DNA from: Alphaproteobacteria bacterium
GTDB taxonomy: Bacteria > Pseudomonadota > Alphaproteobacteria > Acetobacterales > Acetobacteraceae
DNA: 38,695 nt
Direction: 5' to 3'
Assembly: GCA_016869715.1 (NCBI GenBank)
Contig: VGDM01000021.1
Coordinates: 1 to 38,695, forward strand
Below the pieces are notes generated by a model. It was given only the letters and a program-made list of their open reading frames with translations, was not told the origin of the DNA and did not search any database. Shown here one piece after another: positions 15,003-23,230 of this stretch. The position numbers were made by a program, and so were the translations under genes. How positions within the stretch are numbered: position 1 is the first letter of the stretch; every line of letters starts with the position of its first letter.

Positions 15003-16505
15003 CTATCCCCTTGCACCTGTCAGGCCCTGAATACGGATGATGCCATCGGGCACCGGTTGCAGTCCTTGTATCGCGGCGCCCACGCCATGCAAGACGCGTG
15101 GATGCCACAGATAGATATAAGGCCGATCCGCCAGATAGATCCGCGCCGCTGCCTCATAAGCCGCGGCACGCGCTGCCGGATCAACACTCTGACGCGCCGC
15201 GTTCAAAGCCGTGTCCAGCGCCGGATTGCAATAGCGCCCACCATTCAAAGCCTGGCCACAAGCGTTGAAGTTATACAGATTCTGGTCCAGATCGACACGG
15301 CCTGACCATTGGATGATCAGCGATTCAAACTCGCCGGCCGTCCATTGGCGGAGCAAGGTAGCGGTTTCGATGACTTGCAATTCAATATCAATGCCAGCTT
15401 CCCGCGCCATGGCTTGGATAACTTCGGATGCTTGCAGGTAATCTGTGGTGTTTGGCACGGAAAGCTTCATCCGCACGCGATCATGCCCGGCTTCACGCAG
15501 TAGCGCACGCGCCCGCGCCACACCGCGCGGCGGAATCGGCTGGCTATTGGCATAAAAGGCATGGCCCGGCGGGACTGATTGATTGCCCGGAAGCCAAAGC
15601 CCCTCAAAAGCCACATTCACCAGCGCTTGCCTGTCAATGGCGCGTTCCAGGGCTTCGCGCACCCGCGCATCCCGCCCCAAGGGCGTATTGGCTGCCGGCC
15701 CATGCGCGACATTGATCGCGATGTAGAAGGAAGCGAGTGACGGCGCTTCCACCAACCTTGTGCGCCGATCCGCGCGAATGTCCGCCACATCGGAAGGGCT
15801 GATGCGTTCCACCACATCCAAGGCGCCAGCACGCAAATTCGCCATGCGGATCGTGGCATCAGTGATTGGGCGATAAGTCACGCGCTGCGCATGCATGGCA
15901 GCCGCATTCCAATATTCATTGAAGCGTTCTAGTTCGATCCTGTCCTGGGCCACACGGCGCGTGAGGCGAAAGGGGCCGGCGCAGGCTGGTTCGCGCTGAA
16001 AATCAGCACCCAATACCTGCGCCTGGCGCGGTGAAACCAGCATCCCGGCACGGTCCGTCAGCGCCGCCAGCAAGGGGGCAAAGGGCTCGGATAGCCGGAT
16101 GGTGACCTCCATCGGGCCGGTCGCCGCCACTTCGCGCACCGGGCCCAATTCCGCCTTGCGTGTGGATGCCGCGGTTTCGATATGCCGACGCAAGCCAATC
16201 GCCGCCGCTTCGCCATCCAGCGCCGCGGCATCATGAAAGCGCACACCGGGCCTGAGCGTCAGCACCAGCGCGCGGCCCTGATCTTCCCAGCGCCAGGCGG
16301 TGGCCAGCTGCGGGACGATGTTCAGCTTTTCATCAATATCCACCAGCTTGTCGCACATGGCGGCAAAAACCTGCCGCGCCGCGACACTGCGCGACAATGT
16401 GGGGTCCAGGACATCGGGGTCTGAAGCAATGCCAATACGCAAATGCTGCGCGCTGGCGGGCAGGGAAAGCAGGCCCATCAGGGCAAGGGCGAAAAGGCGG
16501 ATCAC
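15003..16505 (-). CDS. ABC transporter substrate-binding protein, family 5 (peptide/opine/nickel type), orphan
   Basis: A 500-residue SBP_bac_5 protein. A Sec signal peptide (MIRLFALALMGLLSLPASAQ) is probably cleaved after ASA. The mature start IGIASDPDVLDPTLSRS and the later RDARVREALERAIDRQALV are family landmarks. Such proteins bind di- or oligopeptides, opines, glutathione or nickel chelates in the periplasm. No DppB/C permease or DppD/F ATPase gene lies in the window, so it must use a transporter encoded elsewhere or act separately. It is first in a run with the MDR and D-aminoacylase-like genes. Uptake and hydrolysis of an N-acyl or peptide compound is a reasonable inference. Confidence 0.85.
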   Translation of the reverse strand: MIRLFALALMGLLSLPASAQHLRIGIASDPDVLDPTLSRSVAARQVFAAMCDKLVDIDEKLNIVPQLATAWRWEDQGRALVLTLRPGVRFHDAAALDGEAAAIGLRRHIETAASTRKAELGPVREVAATGPMEVTIRLSEPFAPLLAALTDRAGMLVSPRQAQVLGADFQREPACAGPFRLTRRVAQDRIELERFNEYWNAAAMHAQRVTYRPITDATIRMANLRAGALDVVERISPSDVADIRADRRTRLVEAPSLASFYIAINVAHGPAANTPLGRDARVREALERAIDRQALVNVAFEGLWLPGNQSVPPGHAFYANSQPIPPRGVARARALLREAGHDRVRMKLSVPNTTDYLQASEVIQAMAREAGIDIELQVIETATLLRQWTAGEFESLIIQWSGRVDLDQNLYNFNACGQALNGGRYCNPALDTALNAARQSVDPAARAAAYEAAARIYLADRPYIYLWHPRVLHGVGAAIQGLQPVPDGIIRIQGLTGARG

Positions 16506-16564
16506 GGCGTGGGCTCCGGCGTTATTTGCCCTATCTCACCGCCTTCGGCGCCTTGGTGCAACGG

Positions 16565-17044
16565 TCAGCGCGGCAAGCCCGGATTCAACCGCCACATGGC
16601 GAAATTGAGCGCCCCGGCAAAGCTCACCCAGGCCAGATAGGGCACCATCAGCAATGCCGCGCGGACATCAATCGGCCAGAAGACGATGATGCAGGCGAGG
16701 ATGGAAAGCCACAGCAGGCAAAGCTCGGCAAAGGCCAAATCCATCCGCCGCATACCAAAAAATATGCCTGACCAGGCGGCATTCAGCACCAATTGCAGCG
16801 CATAAAGCCCAAGCGCTAGCTCGCCGCCGGCAAAGCCCACGGCTTCCCAAATCAGCCAGCCGGCAATCGCGATCATCAGGAACAGCACCGCCCAGGCTGG
16901 GGCGAAAAGCCAATTGGGCGGGCACCAGCTTGGCTTTTTCAGCGCATCATACCAGGGGCCCGGGGTGAAGATAGCACCCGACATGGCCGCGGCGAAGCAG
17001 GCGCCCAGAAAGCCCAAAAAGCCGTAAATCGAGGACCATTCCAT
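16565..17044 (-). CDS. tspO: TspO/MBR family membrane protein
   Basis: A 159-residue integral membrane protein with five hydrophobic segments. The TspO hallmark runs through FTPGPWYDALKKPSWCPPNW (about 26-45), followed by FAPAWAVLF; WSGIFFG and the Trp/Asn-rich final helix (LNFAMW) also fit. Family members bind porphyrins and related tetrapyrroles and, in alphaproteobacteria, modulate stress and pigment gene expression. It is encoded alone, divergent from the GMC gene at 17089 with a 44-base gap, and 59 bases upstream of the binding-protein start on the same strand. No photosynthesis genes are present in the window. Confidence 0.92.
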   Translation of the reverse strand: MEWSSIYGFLGFLGACFAAAMSGAIFTPGPWYDALKKPSWCPPNWLFAPAWAVLFLMIAIAGWLIWEAVGFAGGELALGLYALQLVLNAAWSGIFFGMRRMDLAFAELCLLWLSILACIIVFWPIDVRAALLMVPYLAWVSFAGALNFAMWRLNPGLPR

Positions 17045-17088
17045 ACCCTCTTATAGAACAAGGTTGCAGCTTGCAGAGGGGTAATGGC

Positions 17089-18732
17089 ATGCTTTCAGTG
17101 GAAACCGGGGGGACAGCCGCCATGGCGCAGCACGAATCGGATTATGTCATTCTGGGTGGGGGTTCGGCCGGCTGCGTGCTGGCGACGCGGCTTTCGGAAG
17201 ACCCCGGCACGAGTGTTACAATGCTGGAAGCCGGCCCCTGGGATCGCAACCCCTGGATCCACATCCCCATGGGCTTTGCGCGGCTTTATGTAACGAAGAA
17301 ATTTGATTGGAACTACCAGACCGAAGCGGAAGGGGAGCTTGGCGGTCGCAGCGTCTATTGGCCGCGCGGGCGCGTGATTGGTGGCTCGGGCAGCGTCAAT
17401 GGCCTGGTATTTCTGCGCGGCAGCCCGCTCGATTATGATCGCTGGTCGCAATCCGGCGCGCGCGGCTGGTCTTATGAAGACTGCCTGCCCTATTTCAAGC
17501 GGCTTGAGAATTTCGCAGGCCCGGACAGTGAATTTCGCGGCAAGGATGGCCCGATGTGGATTGGGGAGGTGCCTGAACCCTCAACCGGTTGTCGCGCCTT
17601 TGTGGAAGCCTGCGTCAAGCTTGGTTTTACGCGCAATCGTGACAATAACGGTGATTGGTATGAAGGCGTTGCGCCCAATCAATTGAATGTGCATCGCGGG
17701 CGGCGCTGGAGCCCGGCGGTGGCCTATCTGCGCCCTGCCTTGAAGCGGCCCAATCTGCGCGTGGAAACCGAACGCCTGGGCCAGCGCATCCTGATCGAAA
17801 ATGGCCGCGCCATTGGTGTGGTGGTGCGCGGCCCGGCGGGTGAGGAAACCTATCGCGCGCGGCGGGAGGTGCTTTTGTCATCCGGCGCCATCGAAAGCCC
17901 GAAAATGTTGATGCTGTCTGGTATTGGTGAGGCGAACGCGCTGCGGGAGATGGGCATTCAGGTGCAGGTGAATGCACCGGAAGTGGGCAAGAATCTGCAG
18001 GATCATTTCATGGTGCGCTTTGCCTATCGCGCCAAGCCTTGCGGCACCTTGAATGAGATCCTGGCCAACCCCATTCGCGCTGCTGGGCTTGGGCTGGATT
18101 GGGCACTGCGCCGTAAGGGCCAGATGGCGGTGGGCGCTTCGGAAGCGAGCCTTTTTGCGCGTGTGCTGCCGGGATCGGAAGAACCCGAAGTGCAATTCCA
18201 ATTCGTCAATTTCAGCCTGGGCGGCAATCAGGGCGCTTCGGCGAATGCACTTGCGAAGCATCCTGGCTTCACCTTCAATTTCTGCGTCTGCCGGCCGGAT
18301 AGCCGCGGAGATTTGACGCTGCGTTCGCCGAATGTGGCCGACAAGCCAGTGATCCGCGCGAATTACCTGACCGCGCCTTCCGATATCCGCATCATGCTGG
18401 AATCAGCCAAGCTTGGGCGGCGCATCGCGGCGACCGAGCCCTTCGCCGGCCTGATCGAAAGCGAACAATTCCCCGGCCCCAGCACGGATTCCGAGGATGA
18501 AATGCTGGATTATATCCGCAGTGCCGGCACGACCGTTTATCACCCTTGCGGCACCAATCGCATGGGCGCGGATCAACGTTCCGTCGTGGATGAGGAATTG
18601 CGTGTGCGTGGCGTGCAGGGCTTGCGCGTGGTGGATGCTTCGGTCTTTCCGCTGGTGCCATCCTCAAACATTCATCCGGCAGTGCTGATGCTGGCGGAGC
18701 GCGCATCCGACCTTATCCGCCGCGCGGCATAA
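17089..18732 (+). CDS. GMC-family oxidoreductase, second copy, 547 aa
   Basis: FAD-dependent choline-dehydrogenase-like enzyme. The nucleotide-binding loop is LGGGSAG, the GMC signature GGSGSVNGLVFLRG, and the active-site pair is His485 (YHPCGTNRMG) and Asn527 (SSNIHP). The start is uncertain: ATG 17089 has AGAGGGG 7 bases upstream, while ATG 17122 (MAQHESDY) also has a G-rich site and begins nearer the conserved fold. It is clearly diverged from the GMC gene at 8834 (for example in the segment after the signature), so it is not a recent duplicate. A Bug-type receptor gene follows 8 bases after its stop, suggesting that an imported organic acid or alcohol is oxidised. Substrate unknown. Confidence 0.9.
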   Translation: MLSVETGGTAAMAQHESDYVILGGGSAGCVLATRLSEDPGTSVTMLEAGPWDRNPWIHIPMGFARLYVTKKFDWNYQTEAEGELGGRSVYWPRGRVIGGSGSVNGLVFLRGSPLDYDRWSQSGARGWSYEDCLPYFKRLENFAGPDSEFRGKDGPMWIGEVPEPSTGCRAFVEACVKLGFTRNRDNNGDWYEGVAPNQLNVHRGRRWSPAVAYLRPALKRPNLRVETERLGQRILIENGRAIGVVVRGPAGEETYRARREVLLSSGAIESPKMLMLSGIGEANALREMGIQVQVNAPEVGKNLQDHFMVRFAYRAKPCGTLNEILANPIRAAGLGLDWALRRKGQMAVGASEASLFARVLPGSEEPEVQFQFVNFSLGGNQGASANALAKHPGFTFNFCVCRPDSRGDLTLRSPNVADKPVIRANYLTAPSDIRIMLESAKLGRRIAATEPFAGLIESEQFPGPSTDSEDEMLDYIRSAGTTVYHPCGTNRMGADQRSVVDEELRVRGVQGLRVVDASVFPLVPSSNIHPAVLMLAERASDLIRRAA

Positions 18733-18740
18733 AAGGGAGC

Positions 18741-19724
18741 ATGATGACCCAATTCTATCCTGGTCGCCGGGCGCTGCTGTCGGCGATGTTGGCAACCCCA
18801 TTCCTTTCGCTTTCGGTTCAGGCACAGGGTGGCGATTGGCCTAATCGCCCCGTACGCGTGGTGGTGCCCTGGCCACCTGGTGGCGGTGCCGATACCACGG
18901 CGCGCATGATTTTCCCGAAGCTCGCGCAAAAGCTCGACCAACCCTTTGTGATTGAAAATCGTCCCAGCGCTTCCGGCAGCATTGGTGCCGCGGAAGTCGC
19001 GCGCGCCGTGCCTGATGGCTACACAATCCTGCATGATGCAACACCGCTTGCGATCAATCCCTTCCTGATCAGAGTTTCCTTTGATGCGCTGGCCGATCTC
19101 AAAGCGGTCTTCCTGCCCATGCAGGTACCGATGCTGCTGGTGATGCACCCAAGCCAACCCCCGAAATCCTTGGCCGAGGTGATCGCACTCGCCAAGGCGC
19201 GGCCAGGGTCGCTCGATTGGGCGTCATCGGGCAATGGATCGGCGCAGCATTTGGCCCTGGAACTCTTCACGCGTGCGGCAGGCATTACGGTGAACCATGT
19301 GCCCTACCGCGGCGGCGGGCCGGCCATGACAGATGTGGTGGCCGGCCAGGTCGGCTATTTCTTTGGTAATTCGAATGTGTCGCTGCCCATCGTGCAAGGC
19401 GGGCGCGTGCGCGCCGTGGCGCATACCGGGCGCGGGCGCATCGCGGCCTTCCCGGACCTGCCCGCCATTGGCGATACGCTTACGGGTTATGAGGCGTATG
19501 AATGGAACTGCATCCTGGCGCCCACCCGCACGCCCTCCGCCATCATCGAAAAACTGAATGCGGCCTTGAATGAGGTAGCGCAGGACCCGGAAGTCGTCGC
19601 GCGCTACACCCAGCTTGCCATGGTGGTGCAGCCCAATTCCGCGGCTCAGGCCGAAGCCTTTCTGCGGAGCGAGACGGAGAAATTCGGCCGCGTGATCCGG
19701 GAAGCGAATATCAAGCTGGAATAG
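18741..19724 (+). CDS. Tripartite tricarboxylate transporter (Bug family) receptor 1
   Basis: A 327-residue periplasmic binding protein of the TctC/Bug family. A signal peptide precedes AQGGDW. Canonical blocks are NRPVRVVVPWPPGGGADTTAR, FVIENRPSASGSIGAAEVAR, DGYTI, HVPYRGGGPAMTDVVAGQV and LRSETEKFGRVI at the end. The tandem ATGATG leaves the start ambiguous; 18744 has better spacing from GGGAG. Bug proteins bind carboxylates or amides for TctAB membrane components, but no tctA or tctB gene lies anywhere in the window. It is very probably cotranscribed with the GMC gene 8 bases upstream. Confidence 0.92.
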   Translation: MMTQFYPGRRALLSAMLATPFLSLSVQAQGGDWPNRPVRVVVPWPPGGGADTTARMIFPKLAQKLDQPFVIENRPSASGSIGAAEVARAVPDGYTILHDATPLAINPFLIRVSFDALADLKAVFLPMQVPMLLVMHPSQPPKSLAEVIALAKARPGSLDWASSGNGSAQHLALELFTRAAGITVNHVPYRGGGPAMTDVVAGQVGYFFGNSNVSLPIVQGGRVRAVAHTGRGRIAAFPDLPAIGDTLTGYEAYEWNCILAPTRTPSAIIEKLNAALNEVAQDPEVVARYTQLAMVVQPNSAAQAEAFLRSETEKFGRVIREANIKLE

Positions 19725-19733
19725 CGGGGCTCT

Positions 19734-20936
19734 TCACCCCGCCAGGAATTTCTCCGCCGCGCTGGCAAGCACCTGGCAGCCCAGCGCCAAATCCTCATCC
19801 TTTGTGTCTTCCGCCCAATGATGGCTAATGCCGCCAATGGAAGGCACGAAGATCATGGAAGCGGGCATCAGCCGCGCGATATATTGCGCGTCATGCCCTG
19901 CGCCTGAGGGCATTTGCTGCCACAAGCCCGGCGCATGGGCTTCCGCCGCCTGTTCCAGCGCCTTCATCATGGCCGGGTCGCAAATGGCGGGCGTTGCGCG
20001 GCTCATTTGCGTGAGAGTCGCAGGGCATTTCTCCCGCCGATTGCTTTCCTGCACCAAGGCGCGCAGCCCTGCTTCCATGCGTTCCAGCACGGGGACGGAG
20101 ACATCACGGAATTGAAACAACACGTCTGCGCTGCCGGGAATGATGGAAGGCGCGCCGGGGTCAAGGCTGATGCGCCCGGTGGTCCAGGTGCTGCGCGGGC
20201 CACAAATGCGCGGAAATTCCTCATCAATCGCGGCGAGCAACCGCACGGCGGAAAGCCCGGCATCCTTGCGTTCCGCCATGGTGGTGCCGCCAGCATGGTC
20301 TTGCTGACCTTGGAACTGAATACGCCATTGCCATATGGCAACAATCCCGGTCACCACACCCACACGCAGCCCGGCACTTTCCAACTGCTTGCCTTGTTCG
20401 ATATGCATTTCATAGAAACCCTTATGCCGTCCGGGTTCCAATTGCAGGCGCGGCTTGCCGGCAAGCCGCGCCGCTGCCAGCGCATCACGCAGCGGCGAGC
20501 CATCATTGCGGCTGCGGCTGCGGTCAATTTCTTCTTCAGTCAATTCACCAATGATGGAGCGGCTGCCAAGAAATCCGCCTTCGAAATGCCCTTCCTCATC
20601 CGCGAATGCCGCGACATCCACGGGCAGGCCAGCGCGCGCCAAGGCAACGCCGGCCATCACACCCAGCGCACCATCCAGCCAGCCGGCGTAATTCTGGCTT
20701 TCAATATGGCTACCCACCAGCAAATGCGGCCCGGGCCCCTTGTGTCGGCCATAGACATTGCCGATCCCATCAATGCTGGCTTCAAGCCCACCTTCACGCA
20801 GTTTTTCGATCAGCCAATGGCGGCTTTCCATATCCTGCGGGGAAAAAGTCGGGCGATGCACGCCGGTCTTATAGGCGCCGATTTTGCGCAGATCATGAAG
20901 ATCGGCAAGGAAACGCTCAGCATTGATTTGCACCAT
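19734..20936 (-). CDS. M20-family amidase/hydantoinase-carbamoylase-like hydrolase
   Basis: A 400-residue binuclear metallo-hydrolase resembling allantoate amidohydrolase and N-carbamoyl-L-amino-acid hydrolase. Metal-site features are His77 in LVGSHIES, Asp88 in AGWLDGA, the Glu pair in FADEEGHFEG, His in MHIEQG, and His in ISHHWAED. The dimerisation domain contains GQQDHAGGTTM. At the first ligand motif most relatives have H-x-D, whereas this one has H-x-E. ATG 20936 has AGGGG 8 bases upstream; an upstream alternative to 20981 has no support. It is convergent with the Bug receptor gene, 9 bases apart. It probably releases ammonia from a ureido or carbamoyl compound; substrate not fixed. Confidence 0.87.
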   Translation of the reverse strand: MVQINAERFLADLHDLRKIGAYKTGVHRPTFSPQDMESRHWLIEKLREGGLEASIDGIGNVYGRHKGPGPHLLVGSHIESQNYAGWLDGALGVMAGVALARAGLPVDVAAFADEEGHFEGGFLGSRSIIGELTEEEIDRSRSRNDGSPLRDALAAARLAGKPRLQLEPGRHKGFYEMHIEQGKQLESAGLRVGVVTGIVAIWQWRIQFQGQQDHAGGTTMAERKDAGLSAVRLLAAIDEEFPRICGPRSTWTTGRISLDPGAPSIIPGSADVLFQFRDVSVPVLERMEAGLRALVQESNRREKCPATLTQMSRATPAICDPAMMKALEQAAEAHAPGLWQQMPSGAGHDAQYIARLMPASMIFVPSIGGISHHWAEDTKDEDLALGCQVLASAAEKFLAG

Positions 20937-21096
20937 GGCGGGAACCCCTGGCTGACGAATCTTACTTTTGCTTAATACCAAAAAATTCTTAGCAAGAAAA
21001 TCGCTCGGAAACCACTCCCGTTAACTGTTCGACAACCAGAAGTGGGCTTTTCTTAAGCGCGTCACAACAAGCGTGACTCTGAGGAGCGAAAAATCC

Positions 21097-21312
21097 ATGC
21101 CTACCAACCGTCGCATTAAAACACCCGAACCCGCTTTCACCTGCGTTGCGCTGCTGGAAACAAGCGCCGGCGCTGAACTCCATATGCGTGACGGGCAGGG
21201 CAGGCTGCTCCGTCTGCCGCTCCGTGATGCCGATCATGGCAGCCATTTGGCGATGCTGGCGGCCTTCAGCAGCCCAGCATATGCCCGCAGGCAACGTGGC
21301 CGCCACCACTAA
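21097..21312 (+). CDS. Small hypothetical protein, 71 aa
   Basis: A short frame starting MPTNRRIKTPEPAF with GAGGAG about 10 bases upstream, ending 7 bases before the convergent SDR gene. It has a basic N-terminus, a central segment of alternating hydrophobic residues (CVALLETSAGAELHMRDGQG) that could form a beta sheet, and an Arg/His-rich tail. I recognise no family. The region just upstream (about 20950-21070) is distinctly AT-richer than its surroundings, consistent with a promoter zone, and no other gene competes for this space. It is a plausible real gene but supported only by its ribosome site, codon look and position. Confidence 0.5.
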   Translation: MPTNRRIKTPEPAFTCVALLETSAGAELHMRDGQGRLLRLPLRDADHGSHLAMLAAFSSPAYARRQRGRHH

Positions 21313-21319
21313 AAAAGCC

Positions 21320-22084
21320 CTACAGGGTCAGCCCACCATCCACCACAATGGTCTGCCCGGTCACCATGGCAGCACCTGCCAGCAGAAACACCACCACTTC
21401 TGCCAAATCCGAAGTCGTACAACGCCGCTTCAGCAAGGCTTTTTCAATGCTGCCGCGGCGCTGTTCTTCAGTCCATTCAATCATCCAGGTGGAATCCACT
21501 GCACCTGGCGCCACTGCATTCACGCGCACTTCCGGCGCCAGACCGCGCGCCAGATTCTTGGTCAGGCTCACCACACCGGCCTTGGTCGCGCCATAGGCCA
21601 TGGAAGAACCGGCGTGATTAAGGCCAGCGATAGACGCCACACTCACCACCGCGCCACCGGCAACGCGCAGTGCGGGTGCCGCTGCCTTGGTGCAGCGAAA
21701 CACGCCGAGCAGATTAACCTGCAGCACCGTATCCCATAATTCTTCTGTCAGCCGGTCAAATTCATTGGGTGCAATCGTAGTTTTCGTCCCCGGCGTCCCG
21801 GCATTATTCACTAAATAATCTAAACGGCCGAGGTCAGCGACTGCCTGATCAACCATGCGTTTGCAATCCGTCGCATCGCCAACATTGCCGGGGGCCGCAA
21901 TCACGCCGCGCCCCATGCCGCGCAGCCGCGCCACTTCAGTCGCGCCACGCTCATCCCCCATCAAATGATTGATCGCGACCTTGCAGCCATTGGCTGCAAG
22001 CATTTCGACAGTCGCGAGGCCAATGCCGGAAGCACCCCCCGTCACCAGCGCGGTCTTGCCTTTCAGATCATAGCTTGCGGTCAT
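21320..22084 (-). CDS. SDR-family NAD(P)-dependent oxidoreductase (FabG-like)
   Basis: A 254-residue classical short-chain dehydrogenase. The cofactor motif TGGASGIG lies at 15-22, NNAG at 93-96, catalytic Ser151 in SVASIAG, then Tyr164 and Lys168 in YGATK. The C-terminal TGQTIVVDGGLTL is typical of FabG/3-hydroxyacyl or polyol dehydrogenases. It would catalyse reversible oxidation of a hydroxyl group with NAD(P). It is encoded singly and divergent from the Bug receptor at 22238 across 153 bases, in which I see no convincing promoter or operator. Its substrate may be linked to that receptor, but only by proximity. Confidence 0.9.
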   Translation of the reverse strand: MTASYDLKGKTALVTGGASGIGLATVEMLAANGCKVAINHLMGDERGATEVARLRGMGRGVIAAPGNVGDATDCKRMVDQAVADLGRLDYLVNNAGTPGTKTTIAPNEFDRLTEELWDTVLQVNLLGVFRCTKAAAPALRVAGGAVVSVASIAGLNHAGSSMAYGATKAGVVSLTKNLARGLAPEVRVNAVAPGAVDSTWMIEWTEEQRRGSIEKALLKRRCTTSDLAEVVVFLLAGAAMVTGQTIVVDGGLTL

Positions 22085-22237
22085 TGGTCACGCTCCATTC
22101 CTTCTCGCTCGGGGGGCAACGCAATAGGCGGCTATGCGCCCCTGTCATGGTCTCAGCCATGGCGCTTCCCTTCCCTTGCTTTCTGGGTTTAGCCTGCCTG
22201 TGTGAGCCCGCGCCGACAAGCGGGCGGGAGGAAACAG

Positions 22238-23170
22238 ATGCAGAAATGGCTTTCGGCGCTAGCGGCGCTTCTCTGGGCTTGGGCTGTGCCTGCTACGGCG
22301 CAAATCTCAATGGTGGTGAATTTCTCCGCCGGCGGACCATCGGATATCGTCGCCCGGCTGATGCAGAATGATATGGCGGCCGCTCTCGGCCAGCCTACGG
22401 TGGTGCGTAATGTGGTGGGCGCGGGCGGCACCATCGGTACGGCGGAAGTGGCGCGGGCGCGGCCCGATGGGCAGACGATTCTGCTCTCCCCCATCGGCCC
22501 CATCGCCATCCAGCCACATTTTCGCGGCAACCTGACCTATAGGCTCGAAAACTTCGCCGCGATTTGCCAAGTGGCTGATAGCCCCGTGATCATGTTGACG
22601 CAAAAGAATTCGGGGCTGCGCCGCGTGGCCGATGTGATTGCGCGTGCGCGGGCCGAAAATGGCGGCATGCCCTTTGCCTCTACCGGGGCGGGCAGTATTC
22701 CGCACATCTCCATGGTGGCGCTGATGCGCGCGGCGAATATCCAAATGAACCATGTGCCGTTTCGTGGTTCGGGTGAGGTGATGCTGGCGTTCCAACAGGG
22801 GCAATTGCAGCTTTTCACCGACCAGACCTTATTGATCCGCCAATATGATCTGCACCCGATTGCCTTCCTGACCGCGGCACGCAATCCGAACTTCCCCGAT
22901 GTGCCCACCATGCGCGAAGAAGGCCATGACCTGGTCTATACGATTTGGAGCGGGCTTTACGCTCCCGCCGGCACACCAGAACCCGTCATGGCGCGGCTCG
23001 AAGCCGCCTGTGAAAGGGCAGTGAAGGCCGAGGGCTTCATTGAAGGCATGAAGCGCGTGGCCCAGCCGATCTTGTATCGCAATCGTGCCGAATTCGCCGC
23101 TTTCTCGCGCTCCGAGAGCGAAAAATTCCGCAGCCTGATTGAAGCAACCGGGCTCCGTTCCGCCGAATAA
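22238..23170 (+). CDS. Tripartite tricarboxylate transporter (Bug family) receptor 2
   Basis: A 310-residue Bug-type periplasmic receptor. The signal peptide MQKWLSALAALLWAWAVPATA is followed by QISMVVNFSAGGPSDIVARL. Further blocks are VVRNVVGAGGTIGTAEVARA, DGQTILL, HVPFRGSGEVMLAFQQGQ and a C-terminal FSRSESEKFRSLI. The ATG at 22238 follows GGGAGG at 6-8 bases; the GTG frame further upstream is less likely because it lacks a leader-like start. No TctAB partner is nearby. It is sequence-diverged from the other Bug proteins in this window, which suggests a different ligand. The gene ends at a hairpin just before the queuosine operon. Confidence 0.92.
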   Translation: MQKWLSALAALLWAWAVPATAQISMVVNFSAGGPSDIVARLMQNDMAAALGQPTVVRNVVGAGGTIGTAEVARARPDGQTILLSPIGPIAIQPHFRGNLTYRLENFAAICQVADSPVIMLTQKNSGLRRVADVIARARAENGGMPFASTGAGSIPHISMVALMRAANIQMNHVPFRGSGEVMLAFQQGQLQLFTDQTLLIRQYDLHPIAFLTAARNPNFPDVPTMREEGHDLVYTIWSGLYAPAGTPEPVMARLEAACERAVKAEGFIEGMKRVAQPILYRNRAEFAAFSRSESEKFRSLIEATGLRSAE

Positions 23171-23171
23171 G

Positions 23172-23188
23172 GCCCCGAGCACCGGGGC
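23172..23188 (+). terminator. Hairpin after Bug receptor 2
   Basis: GCCCCG (23172-23177) pairs with CGGGGC (23183-23188) around a 5-base loop, starting two bases after the TAA stop. There is no T run, so it would be at best a weak or factor-assisted terminator. It separates the receptor from the queuosine operon. Confidence 0.4.
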
Positions 23189-23202
23189 GGGCCGGTTGCG
23201 CC

Positions 23203-23228
23203 GGGGGCGGCTTCGCGCTACCGCCCCC
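23203..23228 (+). promoter_or_regulatory. GC hairpin directly before the queA start codon
   Basis: GGGGGCGG (23203-23210) and CCGCCCCC (23221-23228) form a perfect 8-bp stem with a 10-base loop, ending 2 bases before the GTG start at 23231. The space normally used for a ribosome-binding site lies inside the stem, and no purine-rich site is free. It could be the second half of a terminator for the preceding gene or could restrict queA translation. The second role is inference. Confidence 0.45.
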
Positions 23229-23230
23229 GC

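Noticed and set aside
19914..20975. 353-codon plus-strand open frame opposite the M20 hydrolase
   Set aside because: Antisense shadow; the minus strand carries complete metal-site motifs.
20950..21070. Specific sigma-70 promoter in the AT-rich gap
   Set aside because: Several weak hexamer pairs can be drawn on both strands, none clearly better than chance, so no position was annotated.
23171..23230. preQ1 riboswitch before the queuosine operon
   Set aside because: The region is almost purely GC hairpins and lacks the A-rich tail and pseudoknot pattern of known preQ1 classes as far as can be judged by eye.
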